Source of the DNA: an uncultured Oscillospiraceae bacterium
Lineage (GTDB): Bacteria > Bacillota > Clostridia > Oscillospirales > Oscillospiraceae
DNA length: 64,000 bases
Assembly (NCBI GenBank): GCA_910588635.1
Contig: CAJUPW010000007.1
Coordinates: forward strand, 5,192 to 69,191
Direction of reading: 5' to 3'
The notes under the pieces are model-generated. The model saw only the letters and a program-made list of their open reading frames with translations. It ran no database searches and was not told the DNA's origin. A program made the position numbers and the translations under genes. Shown in pieces: positions 49,773 to 59,664 of this stretch; the stretch's first letter is position 1; each line of letters opens with the position of its first letter.

Positions 49773-51869
49773 ATGAAATACAAGCAGTGGCAGGTGGCCG
49801 CCCCCTGTCCGGAGGGGCAGCGCGGGCTGGAGGAACTGGGCCTGCCTCCCCTGCTGGCCGGCCTGCTGGCCGCCCGGGGGATGACCGAGCCGGAGGAGGT
49901 CCGGCGGCTGCTGTCCCCGGAGACGGAGCCCATTCCGGACCCCATGCTGCTGCGGGACATGGACCGGGCGGCGGCCCGGGTGCGGCAGGCCTTGGAGAAG
50001 GAGGAGCTTATCGCCGTCTACGGAGACTACGACGTGGACGGGATCACCTCCACTTGCCTGCTGACCCAGTTTCTGGCCGCCCGCGGCGGGCGGGTGGTTC
50101 CCTACATCCCCAGCCGCCTGGGAGAGGGCTACGGCCTGAATCCGGAGGCGATCCACGCCCTGTTTGAACAGGGGGTCGGACTCATCATCACGGTGGACTG
50201 CGGCATCACAGCGGTGGAGGAGACCGCCCTGGCGGCGGAGCTTGGGATGGACGTGGTCATCACCGACCACCACGCCTGCAAGGCGGGGCTGCCCCCGGCG
50301 GCCGCGGTGGTGGATCCCCACCGGCCTGACTGTTCTTACCCCTTCAAGGGTCTGGCCGGCGTGGGGGTGGCCCTGATGCTGGCCATGGCTGTGGCCGCCC
50401 CGGGGGAACGGAGCGCGGTATTTGACGAATACTGCGATCTGGCCGCCGTGGGCACGGTGGCCGACGTGATGCCCATGACGGGGGCCAACCGGGCCATCGT
50501 CAGTCTGGGCCTGAAGCGTCTGGACCCGCCCCGGCGGCTGGGCCTGGCGGCCCCGCCCCGGCGGCTGGGCCTGGCGGCCCTGCTCCGCTGCGCGGGGCTG
50601 GCGGATAGGCCGTCCACCTCGGTCTCGGTGGGCTACACCCTGGCCCCCCGGATCAACGCCTCCGGCCGGATGGGCCGGGCGGAGGTGGCTGTGGAGCTCT
50701 TTCTCACGCGGGACCCCGCCCGGGCGGAGGAGCTGGCCGTGCTGCTGTGCGAGCTGAACCGGGAGAGACAGGGTATTGAGAGCGAGATATTCCGGCAGTG
50801 CGTCCAGTGTCTGACCGACCGGCCTCAGCAGGACGCCATCGTCCTGGCAGGGGACCAGTGGCACCAGGGGGTGGTGGGCATTGTGGCCTCCCGTCTGGCC
50901 GAGAAGTACGCCTGTCCCTGTTTTATGATCTGTCTGGACGGCGGGATGGGCAAGGGCTCCTGCCGCTCCTGGGGGGACATCAACCTGTTTGAGCTGCTGT
51001 CCTCCTGCGACGGGCTGCTGGAGAACTTCGGCGGACACGCCCTGGCCGCCGGCTTTACCGTGAAGGAGGAGAACATCCCCGCCCTGGCCCTGGCTCTGCG
51101 CCGGCTGGTGGCGGAGCGGCGCCGGGAGCGCGACCTGCCCTCTGTGCTGGAGGTGGATATGGCCGTGTCTCCCCGGCATCTGACGGTGGAGGCGGTGGAG
51201 GCTCTGGACCTGTTGGAGCCTTGCGGGACGGGCAATCCCCGGCCGGTGTTTCTGCTCCGGGGGGCCCAGGTGCATACCATGGCCCAGGTGGGCCGGGGCC
51301 GGCATTTGAAGCTGCGGCTGGAGAGCCGGGGGATTCCCCTGGACGCCATCTACTTTTCCAGCCAGGGCGCCGAGCTGGGCCTCACCCCCGGCTGCCGGGT
51401 GGACGTGGCCTTCTATCCCCAGATCAACGACTTCCGGGGGGTGCGCTCCGTCCAGCTCCAGGTGGTGGACCTGCGGCTGGCCCCCTCCCGGGCCCAGCTG
51501 GAGCGGGCCATCTATGACAAGTACAGCCGGGGCGAGGACCTCACGACGGAGGAGGCACGCTTCCTGCTCCCCAGCCGAGGGGACTTTGTGGGGCTGTACC
51601 GCTGGCTGGAGCGGCAGGCCACCGGCTGCACAGTGGTGGAGGACACCCCGGCCCGCATCGCCCGGGCGGTCTCCCGGGCCACGCGCCAGCGGGAAGTGCC
51701 CGCCCGCACCATGCTGTGCCTGGAGGTGCTGGAGGAGCGGGGGCTTATCAGCCTGAACCGCCGTACCGACCGCGTCCAGATTACCCTGTGCCATGTGGAG
51801 AATAAGGTAGACCTGGAGGCGTCGGAGATCATCAAGCGCCTGCGGGCGATTTTAGAGGACGGCCTGTAG
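49773..51869 (+). CDS. recJ: Single-stranded-DNA exonuclease RecJ
   Basis: 5'-3' ssDNA exonuclease in recombination and mismatch repair. DHH-family motifs are present: YGDYDVDGITS, VDCGITA, ITDHHAC, and in DHHA1 FGGHALAAGF. A C-terminal OB-like region and an extra 150-residue tail give 698 aa. ATG 49773 follows GGGAGGTGG. Odd: a perfect 27-bp tandem duplication at 50526-50579 repeats PPRRLGLAA in the loop before the second core domain. It probably leads the recJ-relA-dtd run. Confidence 0.95.
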   Translation: MKYKQWQVAAPCPEGQRGLEELGLPPLLAGLLAARGMTEPEEVRRLLSPETEPIPDPMLLRDMDRAAARVRQALEKEELIAVYGDYDVDGITSTCLLTQFLAARGGRVVPYIPSRLGEGYGLNPEAIHALFEQGVGLIITVDCGITAVEETALAAELGMDVVITDHHACKAGLPPAAAVVDPHRPDCSYPFKGLAGVGVALMLAMAVAAPGERSAVFDEYCDLAAVGTVADVMPMTGANRAIVSLGLKRLDPPRRLGLAAPPRRLGLAALLRCAGLADRPSTSVSVGYTLAPRINASGRMGRAEVAVELFLTRDPARAEELAVLLCELNRERQGIESEIFRQCVQCLTDRPQQDAIVLAGDQWHQGVVGIVASRLAEKYACPCFMICLDGGMGKGSCRSWGDINLFELLSSCDGLLENFGGHALAAGFTVKEENIPALALALRRLVAERRRERDLPSVLEVDMAVSPRHLTVEAVEALDLLEPCGTGNPRPVFLLRGAQVHTMAQVGRGRHLKLRLESRGIPLDAIYFSSQGAELGLTPGCRVDVAFYPQINDFRGVRSVQLQVVDLRLAPSRAQLERAIYDKYSRGEDLTTEEARFLLPSRGDFVGLYRWLERQATGCTVVEDTPARIARAVSRATRQREVPARTMLCLEVLEERGLISLNRRTDRVQITLCHVENKVDLEASEIIKRLRAILEDGL
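50526..50579 (+). repeat. 27-bp tandem duplication within recJ
   Basis: Two identical, adjacent 27-bp units, in frame, encoding nine residues twice. See the recJ entry. Confidence 0.95.
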
Positions 51870-51888
51870 GGGGCGGCGGCGCCCCCTT
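51866..51888. repeat. GTAGGGGGCGGC palindromic repeat
   Basis: Short GC-rich palindrome between recJ and relA, of the same family as the copies at 48, 12197 and 61536. Confidence 0.5.
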
Positions 51889-51904
51889 TGAGAGAGGTGA
51901 CAAT

Positions 51905-54151
51905 ATGGACCCTATTTTAGAAAACTATCACGCCCTGGAAAAAAAGGTGCTCAGCTACACCCCGAATTTGGACACCAAGGTGCTCTTCGACGCCTTTACC
52001 TACGCCGACACCGCCCACCACAGCCAACTGCGCAAGAGCGGCGAGCCCTATATCACCCACCCCATCGCGGTGGCGGAGATCGTGGCCGACCTGGAGCTGG
52101 ATATCGACAGTGTGGTGGCGGCGCTGCTCCACGACTGCATCGAGGACACCGCCTCCACCCACGAGGAGATTGCCAAGCGCTTCAACCCCACGGTGGCCGA
52201 GCTGGTGGAGGGGGTCACCAAGCTGACTAAGATGCAGTTTGTCACCAAGGAAGAGGAGCAGATGGAGAATCTGCGCAAGATGCTTATGGCCATGAGCCGG
52301 GACATCCGGGTCATCCTCATCAAGGTGTGCGACCGGCTGCACAATATGCGCACTATGGAGTACCAGTCCCCCCGGAAGCAGCGGGAGAAGAGCCTGGAGA
52401 CCATGGAGATATACGCCCCCATCGCCCACCGCTTGGGCATGCAGAAGATCAAGTGGGAGCTGGAGGACCTGGCTCTGCGCTATCTGGACCCGGTGGGCTA
52501 CAAAGAGATCGAGGAGGAGCTGATTGAGCGCTCCTCCGCCCACGAGGAATTTTTGGCGGGTATCCAGCAGCGCATTGAGCAGCGGCTGAAGCAGGAGGGC
52601 CTGCACTGCACCATCTACGGCCGGGTGAAGCACATCTACTCTATCTACCGCAAAATGTTCGCCCAGAACAAGACCCTGGACGAAATCTTCGACCTGTACG
52701 CCTTCCGGGTAATCGTGAGCGACATCCCCGAGTGCTACAATGTACTGGGCTGCATCCACGACATGTTCAAGCCGGTGCTGGGCCGGTTCAAGGACTACAT
52801 CGGCACTCCCAAGCCCAACATGTACCAGTCCCTTCACACCACCGTCATAGGCCGGGAGGGCATCCCCTTCGAGGTGCAGATCAGGACCTGGGAGATGCAC
52901 CAGACGGCGGAGTACGGCATCGCCGCCCACTGGAAGTACAAGCAGGGCCTGGCCAACAAGAACCTGGGCACCGAGCAGGAGTTCGAGTGGGTGCGCAAGC
53001 TGCTGGAGGGTCAGCAGGACACCGACGCCGAGGAGTTCGTCTCCACCCTGAAGGTGGACCTCTTTGCCGACGAGGTCTTTGTATTCACCCCCAACGGGGA
53101 CGTGAAGAGCCTGCCCAGCGGGGCCACCCCCATCGACTTCGCCTACAACATCCACTCCGCCGTGGGCAACACCATGGTGGGCGCCCGGGTGAACGGCCGG
53201 ATGGTGCCCTACGACTACCAGCTTTCCAACGGCGACATCGTGGAGGTGCTTACATCCAAGAGCGCCAAGGGGCCCAGCCGGGACTGGCTGGCCCTGTGCA
53301 AGTCCAACGAGGCCCGGAACAAGATCCGCCAGTGGTTCAAGAAGGAGCGCCGGGAGGAGAACATCGTCACCGGCCGGGCGGCTTTCGAGTCGGAGCTGAA
53401 GCACGCCAAGATGACCCTGGCCTCCATCACCGCCGATGAGGTGCTGCCCCACATCCTCCACAAGCTGCGCTGCGGCACCCTGGATGAGCTGTACGCCGCC
53501 ATTGGCTACGGGGGGACCACCGCGGCCAAGTCGGTGGCCCGCATCCGGGACGAGATGCAGCGGCTGGGCCGGCTCCAGGCGGAGAAGGCGGCCGCCGCCG
53601 CCCGGACTACCGCCGAGAGCGTCATCATGCCGGGCAGTGCCAGCGGGGCCGTTCCCGGCGAGGCCCCCGGCCCGGTGAGGGCCAGGCACTCGGACACGGG
53701 CATCATCGTGGAGGGGCTGGGCAACTGTCTGGTGAAGTTCGCCAAGTGCTGCACCCCCGTCCCCGGCGACCCGGTGGTGGGCTTTATTACCCGGGGTTAC
53801 GGGGTGTCGGTGCACCGCTCCGACTGCCCCAACGTCCAGCCCGAGAGGCGCAGGCCCGAGGAGGAGGCCCGGTGGGTCAAGGTGTCCTGGGCGGAGAGCA
53901 AGCTGCCCAACTACAAGACCTCCCTGGAGCTGTCTGCCAAGGATCGGGACAATCTCACCCTGGACGTGGCCATGGCCCTGTCCACCGCCAAGGTGAAGGT
54001 GTCCGCCCTGTCCGCCCGCTCCATGCCGGACGGCCACGCTACCATCTCCATGGTGGTGGAGGTGAAGGACAAGGGCGAGCTGGAGGGGGTCATCAACAAG
54101 CTGAACAACATCCAGGGCGTGTACCATGTGGCAAGGGCCGCAGGAAAGTGA
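51905..54151 (+). CDS. relA: Bifunctional (p)ppGpp synthetase/hydrolase RelA
   Basis: Stringent-response enzyme. The N-terminal HD hydrolase has HSQLRKSGEPYITHPIAVA and LLHDCIEDT. The synthetase domain contains GRFKDYIGTPKPNMYQSLH, the RxKD form typical of bifunctional Rel. TGS (FVFTPNGDVKSLPSGATPID) follows, then the zinc-finger region with CCTPVPGD and a C-terminal ACT domain. 748 aa is normal. It follows recJ closely and precedes dtd, the conserved rel-dtd pairing. Confidence 0.96.
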   Translation: MDPILENYHALEKKVLSYTPNLDTKVLFDAFTYADTAHHSQLRKSGEPYITHPIAVAEIVADLELDIDSVVAALLHDCIEDTASTHEEIAKRFNPTVAELVEGVTKLTKMQFVTKEEEQMENLRKMLMAMSRDIRVILIKVCDRLHNMRTMEYQSPRKQREKSLETMEIYAPIAHRLGMQKIKWELEDLALRYLDPVGYKEIEEELIERSSAHEEFLAGIQQRIEQRLKQEGLHCTIYGRVKHIYSIYRKMFAQNKTLDEIFDLYAFRVIVSDIPECYNVLGCIHDMFKPVLGRFKDYIGTPKPNMYQSLHTTVIGREGIPFEVQIRTWEMHQTAEYGIAAHWKYKQGLANKNLGTEQEFEWVRKLLEGQQDTDAEEFVSTLKVDLFADEVFVFTPNGDVKSLPSGATPIDFAYNIHSAVGNTMVGARVNGRMVPYDYQLSNGDIVEVLTSKSAKGPSRDWLALCKSNEARNKIRQWFKKERREENIVTGRAAFESELKHAKMTLASITADEVLPHILHKLRCGTLDELYAAIGYGGTTAAKSVARIRDEMQRLGRLQAEKAAAAARTTAESVIMPGSASGAVPGEAPGPVRARHSDTGIIVEGLGNCLVKFAKCCTPVPGDPVVGFITRGYGVSVHRSDCPNVQPERRRPEEEARWVKVSWAESKLPNYKTSLELSAKDRDNLTLDVAMALSTAKVKVSALSARSMPDGHATISMVVEVKDKGELEGVINKLNNIQGVYHVARAAGK

Positions 54152-54158
54152 GGATAAC

Positions 54159-54602
54159 ATGAGAGCAGTCGTCACACGAGTGAGCTCCGCTTCCGTTACC
54201 ATCGGCGGCAAGGTGGAGGGGGCCATCGACAGGGGCTTCCTGGTCCTGCTGGGGGTGGGCCCCCGGGACGACGAGGCCGTCTGCGACAAGCTGGCCGAAA
54301 AGATCTGCAATCTGCGGATATTTGAGGACGAAAATGAGAAAATGAATTTGAATCTGGAGCAGGTGGGGGGCGCGCTGCTGGTGGTGTCCCAGTTTACCCT
54401 GTACGCCGACACCTCCTCCCGCCGCCCCGGCTTCTCCCACGCCGCCAAGCCCGATCTGGCCGTCCCCCTGTACGAGCGCTTCATGGACCAGTGCCGCCGG
54501 CGGGGCTTCACCGTGGAGCACGGGCAATTTGGGGCCGATATGCAGGTGGCGTCGGTGAACGACGGGCCGGTGACCATTTTGTTTGACACGGAACAGAGGT
54601 AA
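54159..54602 (+). CDS. dtd: D-aminoacyl-tRNA deacylase
   Basis: Removes D-amino acids (and glycine) mischarged on tRNA. The two active-site motifs are intact: SQFTLYAD and NDGPVT (cis Gly-Pro). MRAVVTRVSSASVTIGG is the standard N-terminus. ATG 54159 (147 aa) lies 7 nt after the relA stop. Confidence 0.95.
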   Translation: MRAVVTRVSSASVTIGGKVEGAIDRGFLVLLGVGPRDDEAVCDKLAEKICNLRIFEDENEKMNLNLEQVGGALLVVSQFTLYADTSSRRPGFSHAAKPDLAVPLYERFMDQCRRRGFTVEHGQFGADMQVASVNDGPVTILFDTEQR

Positions 54603-54614
54603 GGAGGGAACGCT

Positions 54615-55226
54615 ATGAAAATCAAATCCATGCAGGTGGGCGAGCTGGCCACCAACTGCTATATCCTCATTGACGATGTGGAGAAAAAGGCGGCGGTGAT
54701 TGACCCCGGCGACGAGGCGGACCGCATCCTGGCCGAGCTGAGGGGGCTGGACGCCCAGGTGGAGTATATCCTGCTCACCCACGGCCATTATGACCACATC
54801 GGCGCGGTGGCCCAGCTCCATGAGGCCTTGCCCGGGACGAAGGTCTACCTCCACAAGGCGGACTCCAGGGGTACCGGCTTCCATGTGGTCCCCCTGGCCG
54901 ATCAGGTGGCCGACCTTAAATACTACAGTGATGGAGACACGCTGACGCTGGGCTCCCTGACCATCCATGTGATTCACACCCCCGGCCACACCCCCGGCGG
55001 CGTGACCCTGCGGGTGGAGGACGCGCTCTTCACCGGCGACACCCTGTTTGCCGGGTCCATGGGCCGCTCCGACTTCCCAGGGGGCAATACCCAACAGCTC
55101 TTCGCCTCCCTGAAAAAGCTGGCCCAGCTGGAGGGAGATTTCCAGGTGCTCCCCGGCCACGACAGGGCCACCACCCTGGACCGGGAGCGCCGGAGCAACG
55201 TGTTCATGCTGGAAGCGCTGAAATAA
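54615..55226 (+). CDS. MBL-fold metallohydrolase (glyoxalase II-like)
   Basis: Small metallo-beta-lactamase-fold hydrolase. Metal ligands appear in LTHGHYDHIGAV, HTPGHTPGGV, FTGDTLFAGSMGRSDF and LPGHDRATT. 203 aa places it with the YcbL/glyoxalase II-like group; mgsA elsewhere in the window makes methylglyoxal detoxification conceivable, but the substrate is not known. AAGGAGGG precedes the ATG. Confidence 0.88.
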   Translation: MKIKSMQVGELATNCYILIDDVEKKAAVIDPGDEADRILAELRGLDAQVEYILLTHGHYDHIGAVAQLHEALPGTKVYLHKADSRGTGFHVVPLADQVADLKYYSDGDTLTLGSLTIHVIHTPGHTPGGVTLRVEDALFTGDTLFAGSMGRSDFPGGNTQQLFASLKKLAQLEGDFQVLPGHDRATTLDRERRSNVFMLEALK

Positions 55227-55230
55227 TCGT

Positions 55231-56739
55231 ATGAAGCTGTATTTTGCCGTCTCCAACTTCCCCTGGCAGCCTGAGCGCTACCGCTACGCCGCCGAGCAGA
55301 TGATGCTCACCCTCTTCCCCGGCGAGCGGCCCGAGTACCCGGAGGGGGACCCGCCCCAGGATATAAAAGGGGAGGACAGCGCAGTCATTTTCACCCTCCA
55401 CCGGGGGAAGAAGCTGACCAACATCAGCGCGCTGGTGTTTCGCCCCCAGGGCTGGTACAACGGGGTGACCCGCTTTCCCTCGGAAAAGCTGGACGAGGCC
55501 CCGGAGGCGGTCTACCACACCGTCCAGCACGCCCTGAAGATGGCCTTTTACAAGGCGGGAACCGCCCTGCTGGGGTATGAGCCCCCCTGGGGGGCCCTCA
55601 CCGGCGTGCGGCCGGTGAAGCTGCCCACCCGGTCCCTGCTTGCCGGCGCGACTGCCCAACAGGCCCGGAAGGAGCTGGAAAAGGAGTACCATGTCTCCCC
55701 GGAGCGGGCCAAGCTGGCGGTGGACTGCGCCCAGGCCAGCGTGCGGACCCGGCAGTCCCTGAGGGACGGCGAGGTCTCCCTCTACATCGGCATCCCCTTC
55801 TGCCCCACCCGGTGCGCCTACTGCTCCTTTGTCTCTGCCGACGTGGGCCGGACTCTCAAGCTGGTGGAGCCCTATGTGGAGGGCCTGCTCCGGGAGGTGG
55901 CCGAGACCGGCCGGGTGCTGAAAAGGCTGGGGCTGAATGTGCGCTCCTTCTATATGGGAGGCGGCACCCCCACCACCCTGAGCGCGGACCAGATGGACCG
56001 GCTGCTGTCCGACTGTGAGCGGCACCTCCCCCTGAAGCACTGCGCCGAGTACACCGTGGAGGCCGGCCGGCCGGATACCATTACCCGGGAAAAGCTGGAG
56101 GTGCTGAAGGCCCACCGGGTGGGCCGTATCTCCATCAACCCCCAGACCCTGGAGGGGCATGTGCTGGAGGCCATCGGCAGGAAGCACACCCCCGGAGACA
56201 TCCGGACGGCCTATGATCTGGCCCGGGCGGTTGGTTTCGACTGTATTAACATGGACCTGATCGCCGGCCTGCCCCGGGACAGCGTCACAGGCTTCGCCCG
56301 CTCCCTGGAGGGAGTGCTGGCCATGGACCCGGAGAACATTACCGTTCACACCCTGGCCCTGAAAAAGGGTTCCCGGCTTATGGAACAACAGGGCGGCCAG
56401 CTCCCCTCCGGGGACGAAGCGGCTCAAATGCTTGATTTTTCCAGAAAAATATTGACAACAAGGGGTTATATCCCATATTATCTGTACCGGCAGAAGTATA
56501 TGTCCGGTTCGCTGGAGAACGTGGGCTGGACCAGACCGGGGAGCGAGAGCCTTTATAACATTGTGATGATGGAGGAGCTGCACACCGTGATTTCCCTGGG
56601 GGCCGGGGGCGTGACCAAGCTCATCGGCGGCGGGAGGCTCCTCCGCCTCACCAACCCCAAATTCCCTCAGGACTACCTGTCCGGCCTGGATCAGGTGCTG
56701 GAGCAGAAGCGGGAGATTGAGGCGTTCTGCCAGAAGTGA
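55231..56739 (+). CDS. hemZ: Coproporphyrinogen III oxidase-like radical SAM protein HemZ
   Basis: Radical SAM enzyme of the HemN/HemZ family, associated with oxygen-independent heme synthesis. The 4Fe-4S motif CPTRCAYC is in IPFCPTRCAYCSF at about residue 190, with YMGGGTPTTLS after it. The extra N-terminal domain (about 170 residues) distinguishes HemZ from HemN. 502 aa. It begins 4 nt after the MBL gene. No other heme genes are near, so the true substrate is uncertain. Confidence 0.88.
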   Translation: MKLYFAVSNFPWQPERYRYAAEQMMLTLFPGERPEYPEGDPPQDIKGEDSAVIFTLHRGKKLTNISALVFRPQGWYNGVTRFPSEKLDEAPEAVYHTVQHALKMAFYKAGTALLGYEPPWGALTGVRPVKLPTRSLLAGATAQQARKELEKEYHVSPERAKLAVDCAQASVRTRQSLRDGEVSLYIGIPFCPTRCAYCSFVSADVGRTLKLVEPYVEGLLREVAETGRVLKRLGLNVRSFYMGGGTPTTLSADQMDRLLSDCERHLPLKHCAEYTVEAGRPDTITREKLEVLKAHRVGRISINPQTLEGHVLEAIGRKHTPGDIRTAYDLARAVGFDCINMDLIAGLPRDSVTGFARSLEGVLAMDPENITVHTLALKKGSRLMEQQGGQLPSGDEAAQMLDFSRKILTTRGYIPYYLYRQKYMSGSLENVGWTRPGSESLYNIVMMEELHTVISLGAGGVTKLIGGGRLLRLTNPKFPQDYLSGLDQVLEQKREIEAFCQK

Positions 56740-56753
56740 AAGGGGACTTATCT

Positions 56754-57692
56754 ATGGCCTATCAACTGCAGGAGATCAACCGGCGCATCCGGACCGATGT
56801 GGCGGAATTTTTGGCCGAATGCGACCAGGCCTATGCCCAGCGGGTATCCCTGGCGGCGGACAAAATCCTGTCCGGTTTGGAGCGCAGCCCCATCGTGCTG
56901 CTGTCCGGACCCTCCGGCTCGGGCAAGACCACCACGGCCCTGAAGATCGCCGAGGAGCTGCGCCGCCGGGGGGTCAATTCTCACGCGGTGGCCATGGACA
57001 ACTACTTCCTCACCCAGGACCCGGAGACCGTTCCCCGCACCCCGGACGGGAGCATCGACTACGAGTCCCCCCTGTGTCTGGACATGGAGCTGCTCAGCGA
57101 GCACTTCACCGCCCTGAGCCGGGGGGAGTGGGTGCTGGTCCCCAAGTTTGAGTTTGCCCGGCAGATGCGCAACGACAGCCGGGGCACCCCCTTAAAGCTG
57201 GAGAAGAACGAGATTGCCATTTTCGAGGGTATTCACGCCCTCAACGACGACATTACCAGCCGTCACCCGGAGGCCGCCAAGCTGTACATCTCCGCCCGGT
57301 CCAACATCAACGAGGGGGCCGTCCTGCGCTTCAAGGGCACCTGGATGCGGCTGACCCGCCGGGCCGTCCGGGACTACAGCTTCCGGGGCACCGGGGTGGA
57401 GCAGACGCTGGCCATGTGGGCCAACGTTCGCCGTGGGGAAAAGCTGTACATATCCCCCTTTAAAAATAAGGCGGATATCGTGTTCGACTCCTCCCTACCC
57501 TACGAGGTGTCGGTGATGAAAAATTTTGCCGTGCCCATCCTGAAGAGCGTGCCGGAGGACAACGAGCGCCACGACGAGCTGCTGCAGCTGGTGGAGGCCT
57601 TCGGGCACTTTGAGGCCATCGACCCGGCCCTGGTAGCCAAGGACTCCCTTTTGCGGGAGTTCATCGGCGGCGGGAGCTATCAATACCACTGA
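56754..57692 (+). CDS. Uridine kinase-like nucleoside kinase
   Basis: P-loop kinase of the phosphoribulokinase/uridine kinase family. Walker A GPSGSGKTTTALKIAEEL is near residue 54, followed by VAMDNYFLTQDP and FEGIHALND. The form with an N-terminal TGS domain known in Clostridia is absent; here a 40-residue helix takes its place (312 aa from ATG 56754, after AAAGGGGA). Phosphorylation of a nucleoside is expected; specificity is unknown. Confidence 0.82.
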   Translation: MAYQLQEINRRIRTDVAEFLAECDQAYAQRVSLAADKILSGLERSPIVLLSGPSGSGKTTTALKIAEELRRRGVNSHAVAMDNYFLTQDPETVPRTPDGSIDYESPLCLDMELLSEHFTALSRGEWVLVPKFEFARQMRNDSRGTPLKLEKNEIAIFEGIHALNDDITSRHPEAAKLYISARSNINEGAVLRFKGTWMRLTRRAVRDYSFRGTGVEQTLAMWANVRRGEKLYISPFKNKADIVFDSSLPYEVSVMKNFAVPILKSVPEDNERHDELLQLVEAFGHFEAIDPALVAKDSLLREFIGGGSYQYH

Positions 57693-57717
57693 GAACCTTA
57701 ACACGGAGTGATGCCAA

Positions 57718-59565
57718 TTGCACTACAGACCCACATACGACTCCCGGGACCTCCGGTATAAGACGCCCTTCGGGGCGGCGGCTTCCGGGACGCAGGTGCG
57801 GTTTACCCTCCGCCCGCCCCGGGCAGAGGGCTATTCCCACGCCAGCCTGACCGCGCGCTTTGAGGGCCGCCACGACGAGACCGTCATCATGAAAATGCCC
57901 TGGCAGGGCCACGACCTGGGCCAGGACCTGTTCTCGGCGGAGCTGGACACCACGGGATATGTGGGACTGGTCTGGTATTCCTTCCAGCTGAAAAAGCTGA
58001 ACGGCGCCAAGCAGGACCTGGGTCCCTACCAGCTCACCGTCTACGACGGAGAGGAAGAAGTCCCCGCCTGGTTTGGAGAGGGCACCACCTATCAGATTTT
58101 CCCCGACCGCTTCCGCCGCAGCCGGATTCCCAATCCGGAGGGCATGGTGGGGAGTCGGTGGGTCCATCAGAGCTGGGAGGAATTTCCCGAGTTCCGCCCC
58201 GACGACCGGGGCGAGGTGCGCAACCGGGACTTCTTTGGCGGGGACTTTCAGGGCGTGATCGACGGGCTGGACTATTTGAAGGAGCTGGGCGTGGAGACCC
58301 TCTACTTCAACCCCATCTTTGAGGCGGCGGAGAACCACCGCTACGGCACCGCCGATTACAGCCGTGTGGACCCCATGCTGGGCACCAACGAGGACTTCTC
58401 CCGCCTGTGCGCCGAGGCTCACCGGCGGGGTATGCGGGTGATGCTGGACGGGGTGTTCAACCACACCGGCTATGTGAGCCGCTACTTCAACGGCGACGGC
58501 TTCTACCCGGAGGCGGGGGCAAAGCAGAGCGAGGACTCCCCTTACCGCCCCTGGTTCAACTTCACCCAGTGGCCCGGCAGGTACGAGAGCTGGTGGGGGA
58601 TTTACACTCTGCCCGCCGTCAATGAAAACGACCCCTCCTACCAGGAGTTCATCTTCGGCGGGGAGAACAGCGTGGTCCGCCGGTGGCTGCGGGCAGGGGC
58701 GGACGGCTGGCGGCTGGACGTGGCCGACGAGCTGCCGGACAGCTTTGTCCACGGCATTCACCAGGCCGCCCGGGCGGAGAAGTCCGACGCGGTGGTCATC
58801 GGCGAGGTATGGGAGGACGGGTCCACCAAGGTGGCCTACGGCGTGCGCCGCAAGCACATTCTGGGGGGCCACTGCGACGGATTGATGAACTATCCCCTCC
58901 GCGCCGCCATTCTCTCCTACTTCCAGGGCGGTGGGGGCGAGACCTTTGTGGAGAGCATGGAGACCATCCGGGAGAACTACCCCTCCTTCGCCTTCTACTC
59001 CGCCATGAACTCTCTGGACACCCATGACACCGCCCGTATTCTCACCCTGCTGGGAGCGGGCGGCGAGTACCGGGACCAGACCAAGGAGTGGCGGGCCCAG
59101 TTCCGGCTCTCCCCCAGGCAGCGCAGCCGGGGCCGGGAGCTGCTGAAAGCGGCCTCCCTGCTGCTGTTCTGCTTTCCCGGTTCCCCCACGGTGTATTACG
59201 GGGACGAGGCGGGCATGGAGGGCTTTGAGGACCCCTTCAACCGCCAGACCTTCCCCTGGGGCAAGGAGGATCAGGACCTGCTGAATTGGTACCGGGCCCT
59301 GGGCCGGCTGCGCAGCCGGCATCCCGCTCTGCGCCGGGGTTCTATCCGGTATGTCCTGGGCAAGGGTCCTTTGCTGGCCTTCCTGCGTGAGGCGGGAGAC
59401 GAACGGCTGCTGTGCGCCTTTAACGCCGGAGACGAGGAGCGCGCCTTTTCCTTTGACGGCGGCCGGCTGTTCCCCCTGATGGGCCGGCCCCAGTTTTCTC
59501 AGCGGGACGGGCTGTACACCGTCGTCCTCCCTCCGCGTTCCGGCGCGGTGTTCGCGGTGAAATAA
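57718..59565 (+). CDS. GH13 alpha-amylase-family hydrolase (neopullulanase-like)
   Basis: Cytoplasmic alpha-glucan hydrolase: no signal peptide. The N-terminal beta-sandwich (residues 1-120) resembles the N-domain of cyclomaltodextrinase/neopullulanase. The barrel shows DGVFNHTG, DGWRLDVADELP (nucleophile Asp), IGEVWEDG (acid Glu) and SLDTHDTARI. The TTG start at 57718 has GGAG 10 nt upstream. It probably degrades maltodextrins or stored glucan. 615 aa. Confidence 0.88.
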   Translation: MHYRPTYDSRDLRYKTPFGAAASGTQVRFTLRPPRAEGYSHASLTARFEGRHDETVIMKMPWQGHDLGQDLFSAELDTTGYVGLVWYSFQLKKLNGAKQDLGPYQLTVYDGEEEVPAWFGEGTTYQIFPDRFRRSRIPNPEGMVGSRWVHQSWEEFPEFRPDDRGEVRNRDFFGGDFQGVIDGLDYLKELGVETLYFNPIFEAAENHRYGTADYSRVDPMLGTNEDFSRLCAEAHRRGMRVMLDGVFNHTGYVSRYFNGDGFYPEAGAKQSEDSPYRPWFNFTQWPGRYESWWGIYTLPAVNENDPSYQEFIFGGENSVVRRWLRAGADGWRLDVADELPDSFVHGIHQAARAEKSDAVVIGEVWEDGSTKVAYGVRRKHILGGHCDGLMNYPLRAAILSYFQGGGGETFVESMETIRENYPSFAFYSAMNSLDTHDTARILTLLGAGGEYRDQTKEWRAQFRLSPRQRSRGRELLKAASLLLFCFPGSPTVYYGDEAGMEGFEDPFNRQTFPWGKEDQDLLNWYRALGRLRSRHPALRRGSIRYVLGKGPLLAFLREAGDERLLCAFNAGDEERAFSFDGGRLFPLMGRPQFSQRDGLYTVVLPPRSGAVFAVK

Positions 59566-59572
59566 GAAGGAT

Positions 59573-59598
59573 GCGGGGGCGGCCCAGGCCGTCCCCGC
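59573..59598 (+). terminator. GC-rich hairpin after the amylase gene
   Basis: A 12-bp near-perfect stem (GCGGGGGCGGCC / GGCCGTCCCCGC) with a weak T-rich tail; possible terminator or member of the GC-rich repeat family. Confidence 0.55.
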
Positions 59599-59664
59599 TC
59601 TTGCGTTGGCGGATAAACCGTGATACAATACATCGAAAATTGGCCACACATGAGGAGCGTTTCC

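Noticed and set aside
51917..54655. Long open frame opposite relA and dtd
   Set aside because: Same shadow effect; the real genes on the plus strand have full domain sets.
56083..56097. Additional Noc-box-like CCCGGGAAA sites (also near 7132, 26813 and 39268)
   Set aside because: They lie inside coding sequence, match only half of the palindrome, and are expected by chance in a GC-rich genome.
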